This document shows, piece by piece, positions 20,617 through 33,131 of a stretch of DNA of 64,000 nucleotides. Within the stretch, counting starts at the first letter, position 1. Each line of letters opens with the position of its first letter. Position numbers and translations under genes: made by a program. This stretch comes from Capronia americana (lineage: Eukaryota > Ascomycota > Eurotiomycetes > Chaetothyriales > Herpotrichiellaceae), in contig JADWQD010000021.1 of assembly GCA_016110215.1 (NCBI GenBank), positions 248,001 to 312,000 of the forward strand. Reading direction: 5' to 3'. The notes beneath the pieces are model-generated. The model saw only the letters and a program-made list of their open reading frames with translations. It had not been told where the DNA came from and searched no databases.

Positions 20617-21199
20617 TGCGTTCGAGGGAGGACGCCGTTGACGGCTCTCTTCGAGCTCCTGGCGTGGCGGAAGGGACTGTCGTATGAGCCGTAGATCCTC
20701 ATAAGAAGTCGCTGGCTTATCCCTTCCTGTCATATCCGCAATACTTACTAGTTCACTGGGACAGGGACTGGAAAGGGTCTCACAAAGCATCAGGAGAGCA
20801 TGGGTGTATACCAGTCAGCTCAACGTCTCCGCCGTGCATAACATTCGGCAAGGATCAATGTCGGAAGCACTCGATAACCCGACTCAACATGGACTGGAGC
20901 CGGAGATTCACACAAGCGACGTAAGAAATCAGGATGGATGACTTACCGCTCATACGATCCCGAGCGGTAGGGCGGTCAAGCAAGAACTTTTCGTTTGGTA
21001 TCTCCTCCCCTCGAGGCTCGATGATCCTCTGGAGCCTGCCTGACGTTCTTTTATCTGGAATTCATATCGGTAATAATACATCAGTTTGGGGGGTATTCCA
21101 AAAGCCGGAAGTCCCATGGTTGGGCAGCAAGCAGTGCCAATATGCTGGAAAAGGACACTAGATATGCCGCCTGCAGGACTCTCACCAGAGAAGCAACCT
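20617..21199. other. Intergenic, between convergent reductase and SPT6
   Basis: About 580 bases between convergent 3' ends. Nothing recognised. Confidence 0.6.
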
Positions 21200-24100
21200 C
21201 TATCTTCTCATTGGTCTTGCAATGTTCGCCGAGTCCTGCATGTTTTGGAACATCAATTTGAACCCGTTGCACAGGTCTCTCATCGTGGGATACGGGGTTC
21301 TCATCAGTTCGAATCCCTGAGGAATCACCCTGACACTCCAATCCATCAATTTGGCGTTCTGACCTGCCTTGAACACGAGGTGGAATTGGCCCGGTCGCTC
21401 ACGGTTGAGGCAGAACTGGTACATTGACCGTTTGGGATTCGCGTTGGTGTACGTGTTCAACCACTCCTCTGTTCATGTGTTAGCAGGGTCTGTGTCAGTT
21501 GCAGGGCGTCAACTCACCTAATGCAGCCTTGGACTTGTTCTGGAACTTCTCGTGGCTGCACATTTCGTCCACTTTCCGCGCCATGGCCTTGACGTGCAGC
21601 ACAATCAATTCGTCCAAGTCAGAGTAGTTGTACCGACCTCCAATCCTCAAAGTCCTGCCGAGAGAGAACTCGTTCTCCTTGTCGAGTTCAAGCACATCGA
21701 TGTGCTGGAAGATGCCGTCTGCGACCTTCCACGTCACAGCAAGGTGGTCTGTACCCTTGGAGGACGGTCTGATCACAACATCTCCACGATTCTGGCTGCC
21801 CAGATATTCTTCGGCCTGCTTGGCATTGTACGGTCGGAACAGAGGGTGCTTGATGACTCTTGTCACCCGGATTCCGGACTCACTCTTCTCCTCCAATAGT
21901 TTCTTGTCGGCAGCCTCCTCACGGTCGTCCCACTCGTCGTAGTTTCGTTCATTGTGATTGAACCGCTTAAACGGCTTCTTGACCTGATCGTCCCTTAAGC
22001 TGACGGTGACCACAAAGTCCTTGCGGTTGATGGATGTTATGTGAGCTTGGACAGTTTGGTGGACCGTGTACAGTTGTTTCGGCGACAATCCGTTGTCAGC
22101 CCACTGACCATCCTCGACAATGGCGTCTAATCCGCATTCGAGTCTGCCCTCAATGTGGTGATCGGACACTCGCTTCAGCGAGATTGGGACATTCATGCCT
22201 CTCTGCAGCGAGTCTCGGGTCTCGCCGGTGAGCATGACGAAAATCTCGGATTCGCCCAGATGGGCGCGGAACGGGGTTCGAATCTCGCCGTAAGGATCGT
22301 TCAGTTCGTCTGTAATGTTCTTGAGTGTAGCACGCTTCTTCGAGTGGAGATTTTGCTCCAGTTGCACGGCATACTCCTCCAGGACCAGATCATTCACTCG
22401 ATCCATGGCATCTTCGCGGATCAAGCGTCGCACAATGGCTCCAGCTCCGGCTTCCTGTCTCTCAGCTTCAATATCCTCTTCGTCGAGTTCGAGTGCGTCG
22501 GCCGCCATTTTCCGTGCAATATCGTAGTCCTCAGGATGTATTCGCGTGCCATCCAAGGGCTCTGAATCTGGATCTGACGACTCATACGGAATGCAAAGGA
22601 AAGATGCCGCATTGGACCACACCTTAAGGCTCATGGCTTGATGACCGCCGTCGACGCCTAGCAATTCTGGGCGACTCCTGACAAATCCGCCACTGAGGTT
22701 CATGACCTTCAGAAGATGTGAAGCCTTGCGCGGACCGAGGCCCGCAACATACGGCAGGAGGTTTGCAAGCGCAGGATCTGCTACCGCGTTATTCAGGTCC
22801 ACGCCTGTTAGCATGACCATGTTGACAAGAGCCTGTTCCAGCTTCTTCAAAAGTTTGTCTTGCGGTAGCAGGTTCTGAGCTGGGTGGAAGTTGATCGAGA
22901 CCACGTCTCGCCCCAGGCCGGCATACTCTTGCAAGGGAGACTGTAGATATCGCGCCAAACCCACACAGTACAGCGCCATTTCTGAGCGAGCGAGTCCCGA
23001 GTACTCGTTTCGCATGCGCTCGCTTGACTTCGACATCCGGGCCACTTCGTCGTTGACCAGTACCACGTCTAGGAGATCGTTTCGGTCCTCGTCATTGTCA
23101 TCGGTGTATGTTGCACCCCGGAGGTCGTGGTTCTTAACCAGCGTGGACAAATTTGCCACTAACTTGCGCGTTTCGGGAAACCATCCAGAGACCGCAATAA
23201 CTTCAGGGTCTCTCCGTCGAATGACTTCCACCAGCGCATCCACATCCTTCCCGTCTGGGATGCCGCGTTCTGCGTCGCCGGGCCCTATGTCCTTGAATTG
23301 ACCATGCTCCGGCACCCTGCCGTCGTCACTGACGTAGGCCCAATAGACCGGATCTCGACCTATAGTCCCGCCCCCGTTGGTGAGTGCCAGGACACGAGGG
23401 ATAGTGCCTTGCTTGTGCCCAAGGGGCTTCCACGGAGCCTGATCGAGTTTGGCGTAGAAGTCATCGCGGCACTCGTCCCCGATGATCTTCTCGCATAACT
23501 CCTTGAGATTTTCTTTGACAGATCGGGCCATGAGTTTCATGATCTTGTCTACAGCGGCCGACACAGCTTCACGGCGCTCCTGATTCCAAGCATCCGCCAC
23601 GGTAGAGTAGTTGTCCGTTTCGATATGTTTGTAGAGCTGTTTCTTGAAGCTATCCAGGTTGGGCAGCCTTACGCGGATCTCGATAAGACCTTCCTCCTCA
23701 GCCTTCAGCATCTTGAGAAACAGATCAGGGCGTGAACTAAAGGAGAAGCAGTCCTGGTTTCGAAGGTATTTGAACTCGTAGTAAGGGTGCTGTTCGTCAA
23801 TTTTGCGGAGACCTTTCTCGGTACGATGGCAGTCTATTGCTCCTTCGGGGAAGATTTTCTGTCTCATGAGTTGGCGAAGCCTCGGACTCACCGCGAGCTG
23901 TTCAACAAACATGGCCTTGGCTGCTTTCAGCACTCTTGTGCCGGTAGGGAATTCTTGGTCAATCAGGGTGTCCGCAAGATTCTCAGGGTTGTCAGTCGGA
24001 TCTTCTGTGTACGTTCGAACCCCTTCTCTGGTGACGTTTCGGGCAAATGCGTCTGCGGTAATGCCGAACGCGCGAACCAGGCTAAAGGCCTTGGAGGCAC

Positions 24101-25575
24101 GAATTTCCTCATATACCGTCTTGGTCGAAGCTTTCTTTTGCGACATATTACGTCCATTGGCTTCGCCATCTGAGGTAAGGGCCAAATCCTTGAGCTGGGA
24201 GGCATATTCGAAATAGAGATAGTCCTGCAAGTCTTGAAGATCCTCCATGCTGCTGGCCCTTGACAGCATTTGTTCGAAAGTAGAGTCTTCAGAAAGGTTG
24301 TTGGCCTTCAAATCCGAATATGTCTTCTGCAGCACCCGCTTCTTTTCAATGAGAGCGCGGTATTTAAGATCATAATCCACCATGTCCCACAAGTCTTGTT
24401 GCGTGAGGAGCTTTTCTGTCTCTTCCACCATTTTTGGAGTCCCGTCATCGTTCACTCCGACTTGCTTGGTCGTGTAGAGGAAAAGGTAGTCTTTACGATG
24501 TTGGAAGATGAAGGGCGGTTCAAGATCCTGCCGGACCAGCATGTCGAGGTTTTCTGCGACAGCTCGTCTGAACGCGTCATGGTGGGCGGAGATGAGCTTC
24601 TTGCCGGGAAGAATGAGGTTTGCAATCCATGGTGCTTCCTCCTTGAACTCATCTTCGGTCAACTCTAGACCGCGGTAGGGTCGCCTAGCGAGTTGATATC
24701 GCTCAGGTATGTCGGCAAATCGTATGACGTTGTCTTCATCGGTCAGCAGCTTCTCGGCGAGTTGAGAAGGTTCAAAGACATCCTTCAAATGGAGGTTCTT
24801 GTCCTTTCTGGCCGCCTCTTCGTCCGCCTCGTCTTCTTTCTCCAGTGCGAAGTCGTAGTCCGCGCCATCGCCAAACGCAGCGCGGAAGTCTTCCAGAGCC
24901 TGCTCGTCGAGGCCAGCAGCATCTGCGATGCCCAGTTCTGCAATGCCTCGCCGATTTGGCCGGGCGACTTCTTCGTCTTCACGTTGTCGCTGCTGCTCAT
25001 CGTCTGAGAAGACATCCTCTTCGATAAAGTCATCGAACTCATCCTGCAGCGCTCTTCCATCCCGACGTCGACGTGTGTAATCCACCGCCTCTTCTTCCTC
25101 ATCGGAGTGACCAAAGATGTCGTTCACACCGTAGTGTTGCTGAGCGTCACGGTCTTCGCGGGGACCTCGCTTGAGCCTCTTGAACTTGGACTCGGTCGGC
25201 TCTTCGGCTGGCTTCATTCCAATCAATTCAAGATCTTCTTCGTCGAGGTCTTCATCTTCGCGTTCTTCGCGACGGCGTTTTTTTCGTTCGCGTCTTCGTT
25301 CTCGGCGGGCTCCTTCATCGTCTTCGTCCTCGTCAACGATGAAGCCTCGGGCAATCTAGCAAAGCAGTTAGGTTTGGGCTCTTCACTTGCCAGGGGGAAA
25401 TCCAACTCACCTCAGCTGCAGCCTCCTCGTCGTCGTCCTCATCGTCCTCTTCCGAAGAGTCGTCAAAACGAGCGTTGGTGCCATTTTGCTTTGTCCTCAC
25501 TTCGCCTGTCTCTTCATCGAAAGATTCATCCTCCTCGTCGTCGATCATTGCACGGTCGTCAATGAGGGAATCCAT
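21200..25575 (-). CDS. SPT6: Transcription elongation factor and histone chaperone SPT6
   Basis: Three exons on the minus strand, 25411-25575, 21518-25355 and 21200-21468, give 1423 residues; all phases match and the length fits fungal SPT6. The acidic N-terminus (MDSLIDDRAMIDDEEDESFD) is followed by a basic/acidic stretch, the helical core with the YqgF-like domain (IPRVLALTNGGG), a helix-hairpin-helix (LPYVAGLGPRKASHLLKV), an S1 domain (RTPFRAHLGESEIFV) and the tandem SH2 (YNAKQAEEYLGSQNRGDVVIRPSS, finished in the last exon). It travels with RNA polymerase II, reading the phosphorylated linker, and rebuilds nucleosomes. Divergent from the MAP2K gene. Essential in most fungi. Confidence 0.97.
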
Positions 25576-26405
25576 GTCGGCAGAGAGGTGCAAATGCAAT
25601 TCGGCGGTGGGGGATGAGATAAATTCGGTGGATCTTGGGGACACCCGGCGGCGACGTGGAAGCTGAACAAGCGCAGCCTGAGAGCAGCCGTGCTATTGCA
25701 TTCAGGGCGGACATGAATTGTCGCGCGCATGTCCCGCGAAAGTTTCCCTTTGCGGAGGCAGTTGCACGTGAATCCGATCTGCAGTACCAAGCCTGATGCG
25801 GACAGCAGGGCCCAGTAGCTCGCTTCGATTGGCTGCGGGGCGCACTCCTCACTTGGACCCGAATCAGGCTGCGGTGCCTTCCCAGTGACTGATCAGTGAA
25901 GTGAGCGTGAGAATAGCCGCTTGCGCTTGGAGCTCCTATTCACATCCATTGGCGAGCTATCGACCTATACAATGCACTATTAACTGAATTTCCAGTTTCA
26001 GACGAGGCAACGCGGGTACAGCTCAAACCCATACTGAAGCGCCAGTCGCCCCTATCTTCGTCCAAGGCATCAAAAGACCATTTCAGTTTCACCATCTTCC
26101 GACTGACTATTACCCCGTCAACTGCAGCCCAGGTTTGAATCGTGGCATCTGACATCTCTACATCTTTCAACAGCGCCCAGACGTGTCTGGTCCCCTCACT
26201 GCTCGGATCAGTGTCAATTGCCTGTCTCTAAGCGCTTGATGGCCTTGATTGACATCGTACTTGGAACCTGAATTAGCCGCTGCAGATACTGCACATACCC
26301 GCACTCGCAGTTCCGTCAGTGCATCTTCTGGCTACCCTCCGAGCCTTTCCTCACAGGCAACGCCACCGAATCCCTCCTCCGCAAACCCAAAGGAATTCCG
26401 GCAGC
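25576..26405. promoter_or_regulatory. Divergent promoter region between SPT6 and MAP2K
   Basis: About 830 bases between divergent start codons. No coding exon, repeat or RNA gene recognised. Confidence 0.55.
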
Positions 26406-28135
26406 ATGTCCGACCCGTTCAAGGCCCGCACACTGAAAAGGAAGAATGTCAAAGGGTTGGCTTTGAACGCCCCTGCTCCTCGAGCAGCCCCTTCAGACGG
26501 CGACTCACAGATACCTGGAGCCTTGGGGAACTCGGAGAGCGATCGGACAGACACTCTGGAGATTGGGCTGGAGTTCAAACTCGACCTCAAAAGTGAAGAC
26601 CTGGTTGTTCTAAAAGAGTTAGGTGCTGGCAATGGCGGTACTGTCAGTAAGGTCATGCATGCCTCGACTAAGGTGATCATGGCAAGAAAGGTACGAGACA
26701 GGTTACCACTTGCGTGAGACCAAGTTCTGATTGAGAATACAGATCATTCGAGTCGACGCCAAGGAAAACGTTCGGAAACAGATTGTCAGAGAGTTGCAGG
26801 TCGGCGCCGACTGCAGTTCACCGTATGTCATTACCTTCTACGGGGCGTTTCAGAACGAAGCACGCGATATCGTGCTCTGTATGGAGTATATGGATTGTGG
26901 GTGAGTACAAAAGGCCGGGTCTCCTCCAGCCCTGTGTGCTGACGGCTTCCAGGTCCTTGGACCGTATATCCAAAGATTTTGGACCGATTCGGGTCGATGT
27001 CCTCGGCAAGATTACAGAATCCATACTTGGAGGATTAGTGTACCTGTACGAGGCCCACCGTATCATGCACAGGGATATCAAGCCGTCTAACGTCTTGGTC
27101 AACTCCCGCGGCATGATCAAGTTGTGCGACTTTGGGGTGGCCACGGAAACCGTCAATTCAGTGGCCAACACATTCGTCGGAACGTCAACGTACATGGCAC
27201 CCGAACGCATCCAGGGAGGAGCATATACCATCAAGTCCGATGTTTGGAGCGTTGGCTTGACGGTCATGGAGCTGGCAATTGGGAGATTCCCTTTCGACTC
27301 GAGCGACTCTGCTGCAGGCGACAGGGCCAGTGCTGGGCCGATGGGCATTCTGGATCTTTTGCAGACTATCGTTCACGAACCAGCACCTAAATTGCCGAAG
27401 AGCGAGGCCTTTCCGGCCATCCTGGACGACTTTGTGGCAAAGTGCTTGCTAAAGAATCCGGACGAGAGGCCTACTCCGCGCGAGTTATACGACAGGGATA
27501 ACTTTCTGCAGGCGGCCAAGAGAACACCTGTCGACCTGCAAGATTGGGCTGTCTCGATGATGGAACGACACAACCGGAAATCATACTTGGCACCTCCTGC
27601 CCCCAAATCGCTCAAAAGTGATGGCACGAGCTCCGACACATCCCACACAGCCTCGTCAGCATCGACAGCCTCATTTGCGCCCGATGCCCGAGCCACCCCA
27701 GTGACAGCAAAGCGATATGCCAGCCCTACTTCTGGGAGCATTCCGGTCGCAGCCCCTCAGTTCGCTTCTCAAGGCACCCCGACAGGCTTCGTGGAAAGGT
27801 CACCTCCGCCTCCGTTATCTTTACAACACCTGTCTCTCGAGACCAGGGATCCGCCGAACGGAATAGGCCCCCGTGCGAATCGCCTAGGGTACAATGACCG
27901 AGACAGCATCCCAGAACCTGCATCGGCTATCGAACCGTCCCAGAGACCGATGTTTCCGCCCAGAACAAGTAGCAGCGGCAACAACATGAACGGCAGGAAC
28001 CCGTTGACAAGTCCGGCGCTCTCTGCACGCCAACCTCCACCGACAGGACCCTTACCAGCGCCTCCGATAAAGGATTTGCCGGCACCTCCAGCATTGAAAA
28101 GCGCGGGTATCGCCAGTCCGCGTCGACCAAGGTGA
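26406..28135 (+). CDS. MAP kinase kinase, Ste7/pheromone-pathway type
   Basis: Exons 26406-26690, 26743-26900 and 26953-28135 give 541 residues. The N-terminus KARTLKRKNVKGLAL is a classic MAPK docking site (basic cluster then LxL). Kinase marks: Gly-rich loop LGAGNGGTVSKV, VAIK-type Lys in IMARK, catalytic HRDIKPSN, DFG in LCDFGVA, and the activation loop NSVANTFVGTSTYMAPE, whose Ser and Thr lie five apart as in MAP2Ks. A long Ser/Pro-rich tail follows, with several PPxP-type stretches for SH3 partners. In filamentous ascomycetes this protein relays the Ste11-Ste7-Fus3/Kss1 module controlling mating, fusion and invasive growth. The tail and docking site favour Ste7 over Mkk1 or Pbs2 types. 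Confidence 0.94.
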
Positions 28136-28549
28136 GGTCGAACAGCATGTATCGGCAGATTGGTTGAACAGCGACTCTCAGGCATATCGTAGGAAAAGGG
28201 ACAACATCAGCTATAGCATTTCACCTAGGCGTTTTCGTTAAGTGCATGGTGAGCATTTTGAGCTTGTAGATTTTGGCCATGAGAACAATTTATATCCATT
28301 TCTCTGCTATTCACGTTCTCTGCTTCGGTAGCCATTGTTTGTCGACATTTTCAAGCCTGCCGATGAACCCACATCGATTGTGTATTTGTGCCCCTCCGAT
28401 ACCCCTCGCGCTTTTCCTCGTTGCCACGCTTACTTCTCCGAGACGCTGCCAAGAATTTCCAGCAAGGCAGTCGCAGGGGGGCACAGGCTGGCAAGGATTG
28501 ATAGCAACGTGCAGCGCGAAGTAAGACTCGGCGGGACTCGTCTACCACA
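28136..28549. other. Intergenic, MAP2K to GGA
   Basis: About 410 bases. The 3' region of the MAP2K and the leader of the next gene; nothing else seen. Confidence 0.55.
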
Positions 28550-30708
28550 GTGACTCTCTCCAGCGACGGCAATCGATCGACCGAGCTCACTTCCTCCCTC
28601 GAAAGAAGGCGGACGATGGAAGCCGCATCGGCCAGAATGGCTTCGCGAAACCAGTTCGTCTTCGAGGGGTTTGCACCACCTCGATCAACTCTACAAAGAT
28701 TCATATACAACGCTTGTGACCCTATCGCCAACCTGGAACCCAATCTGGCTCTGAATCTCGAGATCGTCGACCTGATCAACTCCAAAAAGGGCAATGCACC
28801 GCGTGAGGCCGCAGTCACCATCGTCCAGCTCATCAACCACAGAAATCCCAATGTCTCTTTGCTAGCGCTCTCATTACTCGACAACTGCGTCAAGAACTGC
28901 GGATACCCTTTCCACCTCCAAATCAGCACCAAAGAGTTCCTCAATGAACTTGTTCGACGGTTCCCTGAACGGCCTCCGATGCGACAGAGTCGGGTGCAGG
29001 CCAAGATACTGGAAGCGATTGAGGAATGGCGGAGTACAATATGTCAGACTTCCAGGTACAAGGAGGACCTGGGTTTCATCAGGGACATGCATAGGCTTCT
29101 GCTGTATAAGGGCTACATGTTCCCGGAAGTGCGCAGTGAAGATGTCGCGGTTCTGAACCCGAGCGATGTATACCTTGTCTTGCCCGCTGGGAGGAACAAT
29201 CTACTGACATGGTGCAGAATCTCCAGTCGGCCGAGGAAATGGAGGAAGAGGAACGAGCAGCTCAGTCGGCGAAGCTCCAGGAACTGATCCGGCGAGGACG
29301 ACCACAAGATCTCCAAGAAGCGAACAGGCTGATGAAAGTCATGGCTGGCTACGATACAAGACACAAGACAGACTACCGGGCGAAAGCAGCAGAGGAGGTC
29401 GCAAAAGTCCAACAGAAAGCTAGGATACTGGAGGAGATGCTACAGAGCCAACATGGCGACAAGATTGCAGATGGCGACGTTTTCGAGGTATTACCACACC
29501 TAAACGAGCCTGCACTGAAACAAGCTGACAAGGTCCAGGAACTCGCGGGTGCGCTTCAGAGTGCTCATCCCAAGATCCAAAAGATGTGTGAAGAGGAGTC
29601 CGACGATGCCGAAGCGGTGGCCAAGCTATTGGAGATCAACGACAGTATACATCGGACGATCGAACGATACAAGTTGATGAAAGCCGGGGATATCGAAGCC
29701 GCCAACAAAATCGAGAAGGGAACCCTGGGTACCAGCACTGGAGTTGGCAAAAATGCGGCAAATGAATTATCGTTGATTGATTTCGATCCGGAGCCCCCGG
29801 CCGCGCCGGCAGCAGCAGCATCAAGTTCTAGCACCAATGGTTCACTTCTCGACGCTGGCCCTGCAACATCCATCGCGCAAGCCAGACCAAAGACTGTCGA
29901 GGACGACTTGTTGGGGCTGTCGTTGGACGATTCAAGCGCAGGCACATTGGGAGCCATATCCCTCGGGCCTAGCACAAGTTTCTCAGCACCTTCTGGCTCC
30001 ATCTTTTCGAATGCTCCTTCGACTCTCTTGTCAAGCCAGCCGTCTATTCCTCACACATCACCCCAGACGACGCCCAGACCGAATTATGATGCGTTTGCCT
30101 CGCTCACCGGCTCTTTTCCTACTTCAAAACCCGCAACTCCAGTGTCTATGGCACAGCATCAGCAGCCACCACGGCCGTCCAGTCAGGTCCTGGCTGATCC
30201 TTTCGCAGCGCTGGTGTCAGCCAGTTCACGACCTTCGACTCCCTCAAGGCAGGCCAACATTTCCCAATCAGAGTCACAGTCCTCAGCATCAGGGAAGCAA
30301 GGTGCTTTTCCGCCCGCTGAAGATGACTGGACCTTCGAGTCGGCCTTGCCGGAACCGCAGACAATCAAGATTCTGTCGAGTTCTTTGGACATCGATTTCG
30401 AAGCCCGAAGGCCACCAGGGCAAGCGGTGATCCAGATCATGGCGCGCTTCTCCAACACGACGCAACAGCGCATTACTGGATTGCATTTCCAAGTTGCGGT
30501 GGAGAAAAGTTACACACTCCAGCTGAGGCCGCAGAGTAGCCGCGAATTAGCTCCTGCAACACGGCACGCCGTCCAGCAGGAGATTCTGCTGAATGGAGTG
30601 CCAGAGGGGAAAGGCAGCCAGGTCAAGATGCGGTTTAAAGTGTCGTATGCTTTGAATGGACAGCCCCAGGAGCAGCAGGGCAACGTCCCGCCGCTCGGGG
30701 TTAGTTAA
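28550..30708 (+). CDS. GGA-type clathrin adaptor (VHS-GAT-GAE)
   Basis: Exons 28550-29167 and 29218-30708 give 702 residues. ATG 28616 is an equally good start and would give 680; both are in frame. Domain order: VHS (FIYNACDPIANLEPNLALNL through FPERPPMRQSRVQ), GAT three-helix domain (AEEMEEEERAAQSAKLQELI to SIHRTIERYKLMKAGD), a long Ser/Thr/Pro hinge with an acidic cluster, and a C-terminal gamma-adaptin ear (ARFSNTTQQRITGLHFQVAV). GGAs sort cargo from the trans-Golgi to endosomes: VHS reads cargo tails, GAT binds Arf-GTP and ubiquitin, the hinge recruits clathrin, and the ear binds accessory factors. The intron has tidy GTATAC...GCAG ends. Confidence 0.94.
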
Positions 30709-33131
30709 CGGCAATGGAAAGTTCCTTGGTTTATCCGAAGCTACCGAATCGGCAGCATAACGCGCAAGCGAGATCTGACTGCGCCAGTCGTTTCTCCCTC
30801 GATTAGCGGAACGTGTCCATAACTTAAACATTTCCATGGAGGTCACGCCAAGTGGTCCCAATACTGTCGAATAAGGCGTTCTAGTGCTCTACTATGTTAT
30901 ATCCTACTCCGAACTCGTATGTTCTCCATCATTGCAACTTTAGGCAGATCCCGCCATTCTCAGACAGTGTGGGGGACTGACCCTGACAGGAATGGCAGGT
31001 GAATCGTCATACCTGGTCGTGCAGATAACGTAAATCTGAAGCACGAACGTTTGCTGGTCCGTGGAGAAAATAAAATACGATACAGGAGGCGAAAGAAGAG
31101 GGAGATCTGGATGCTTTTATGAAGTGATTGGTAGTGATCAATCGATCATAGCACGGGTAGTAGATCCAGAAAGAGGGTCCGATCCAGCAGAGGGCCTGGC
31201 GCTCACCTGTGTGTCGACTGTGGCGAGGAGGGAACAAACGGTGTGAACGGTAGGGTGACGAAGGGGAATGGCCGTGGCAAGGGATTCAAACATGGTTTGG
31301 GAGTTTGCGGGACTTCTCCTGAAATTTAGGTGAGAATGCAAGAGATCGCCGATTGCAAAGCGATCTGAGCGTGAGAAGCACGACCTCACCTCCGCCTGGC
31401 TTTGGCAGACAAACTTTGGTTGCTTCTACAAGTACAGTACGGCAGTACTCGTTCACGATTTGCCGGGAACTTGCTAATTATTTGGAATATGTACGAGTAA
31501 GTCCACCCGGAAATCCACTCGCCGCTACTCTGGGGAGCCGAGCTTACTGCTCTGCTCGAAAGATCGTAGCTGTTGCCCCCTTCGGTCCAATCGGCCGGGC
31601 TGGTTGGGGACAGAAACGTCAATCTCTCCAGTGTATCTCTTAATCGACTATTGGTATGCACAAGTATCCCTGGGAGAACCGATACTTGCTTTCGGGAAGG
31701 TTCCAGCATGATACCATGCGACTCGTCTATTCCAAGCAACGAGGAAGCATGTGAGTACATCATAAATGACCACAGTGCTGTGATTCAGAATGGGCGCGGT
31801 TCATTTCTGCTGTTCGGGATACGACAAGGGAAATATTGTCCGTGAGATCACCAGAGATGAGTTAAACTCGTCGAAGCAGCCAGTAAACCGTTCGATGGGA
31901 AAGATTCGCGGATGGCGCTAGAATCGGCGCTAAGTTCGATGTGGGCAGGCGGGGCGAGGCCAAGATCGGGTCTTCATCGGGCCTCTACTCACACTTCCGA
32001 GCCGTTATTCGGGCTTCCCCAATGACGACAGGAATGTACGAGTGGCCAGGGCCCATTGAACAGTGGTGGGCCATGTCCCCGGGACGCGCTCTGGACTGAA
32101 TCTACGCAGGCGGCAAGGAGCTCAGCATCCTCGACCGTGTACGAGTACAGAGAGGAGGGGCAAAGTTCGCGTCGATCACACCCGCCGGGAAAAGCAGCAC
32201 CGACGCTTGGAACTGGGGCCGCGATCGCTGAGCCCCTAGCTACTCGTATTCTTGAAAACTCGGCATCTAAATGTCAACTTTATCGGTCCTTCACCTGCCC
32301 CTTTGGTTCTGGTGGCTTTCTGGTCTGTATCCATCGGGCGGCAGGCAGGCAATCGCGAATGAACAATCACCGCGCGATCACCATGTCCATGTCCCGCAGC
32401 TTTTTGACTTTTCTCTAGTACGATTCGCCGCTCCATTTGTGACAACCTGGTGCAGCTGGAGCCCACGAGGTGTCCAACCACTGCCGCTTCCGCTCTCGAC
32501 GTGCCATGGCATGCTCCTTGACAACGACTGTACGGGAGCTGTCTTCTCTCGCTCGCACGTCTCAGCCACCATTTTCTCGCGATCTACACTCCAGCAGTAC
32601 CCGTACCCAGCGTTCCCTCCGCTTAAACCCATGGCTGTCGCCTTCGCGCCCAGCTGTCTCATTATTACCAATTGAACCCACGTATCGGCGTTGTTCCTCT
32701 AACCGATCTTGCCATCCCTGGGTGAGCGGGTGCGGTTGTGAAATGATTTGGGAGAAAATAACGGCTTGTTCATCCTAGGCAATCCACCTCGATCCGGATC
32801 CCTTTTTACAGGCCCCCGATACATCAACGCCCTGGTTTCCCACTTGCATTCTCCCTTCCATGATCCTTGGGACAGATCCTATACAGCCTGTACCCATTAT
32901 TACAAATACTCCATTGAAACCGCGTCTTCGCCTTGTCCATTTGCTCGGTGACGCTTGCTGTTGGCTTATTCGCCACTGAACCTTGACTCCACGTGTGCAG
33001 CGGTGTCTCGACCAAGTTACAGATACTTGGGCCACGCAAGATACGAGGGATCCCACGCTGCAACAAATTCCCCAGCTCGTTAACTTGTGAGCACAATCAT
33101 CTGCCTGCCTGGCCTTCACATCTCCGACAGT
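30709..33131. other. Long intergenic region
   Basis: About 2.4 kb between two same-strand genes. Open frames here (up to 137 codons, both strands) lack splice partners and family resemblance. The last 700 bases (32430-33131) are pyrimidine-rich on the plus strand, as in long 5' leaders of fungal regulatory genes. No RNA gene recognised. Confidence 0.5.

Noticed and set aside
21306..21318. GTTCGAATCC, resembling a tRNA B box
   Set aside because: It lies in the SH2-coding exon of SPT6, with no A box or cloverleaf around it; a similar motif at 22276 is also coding.
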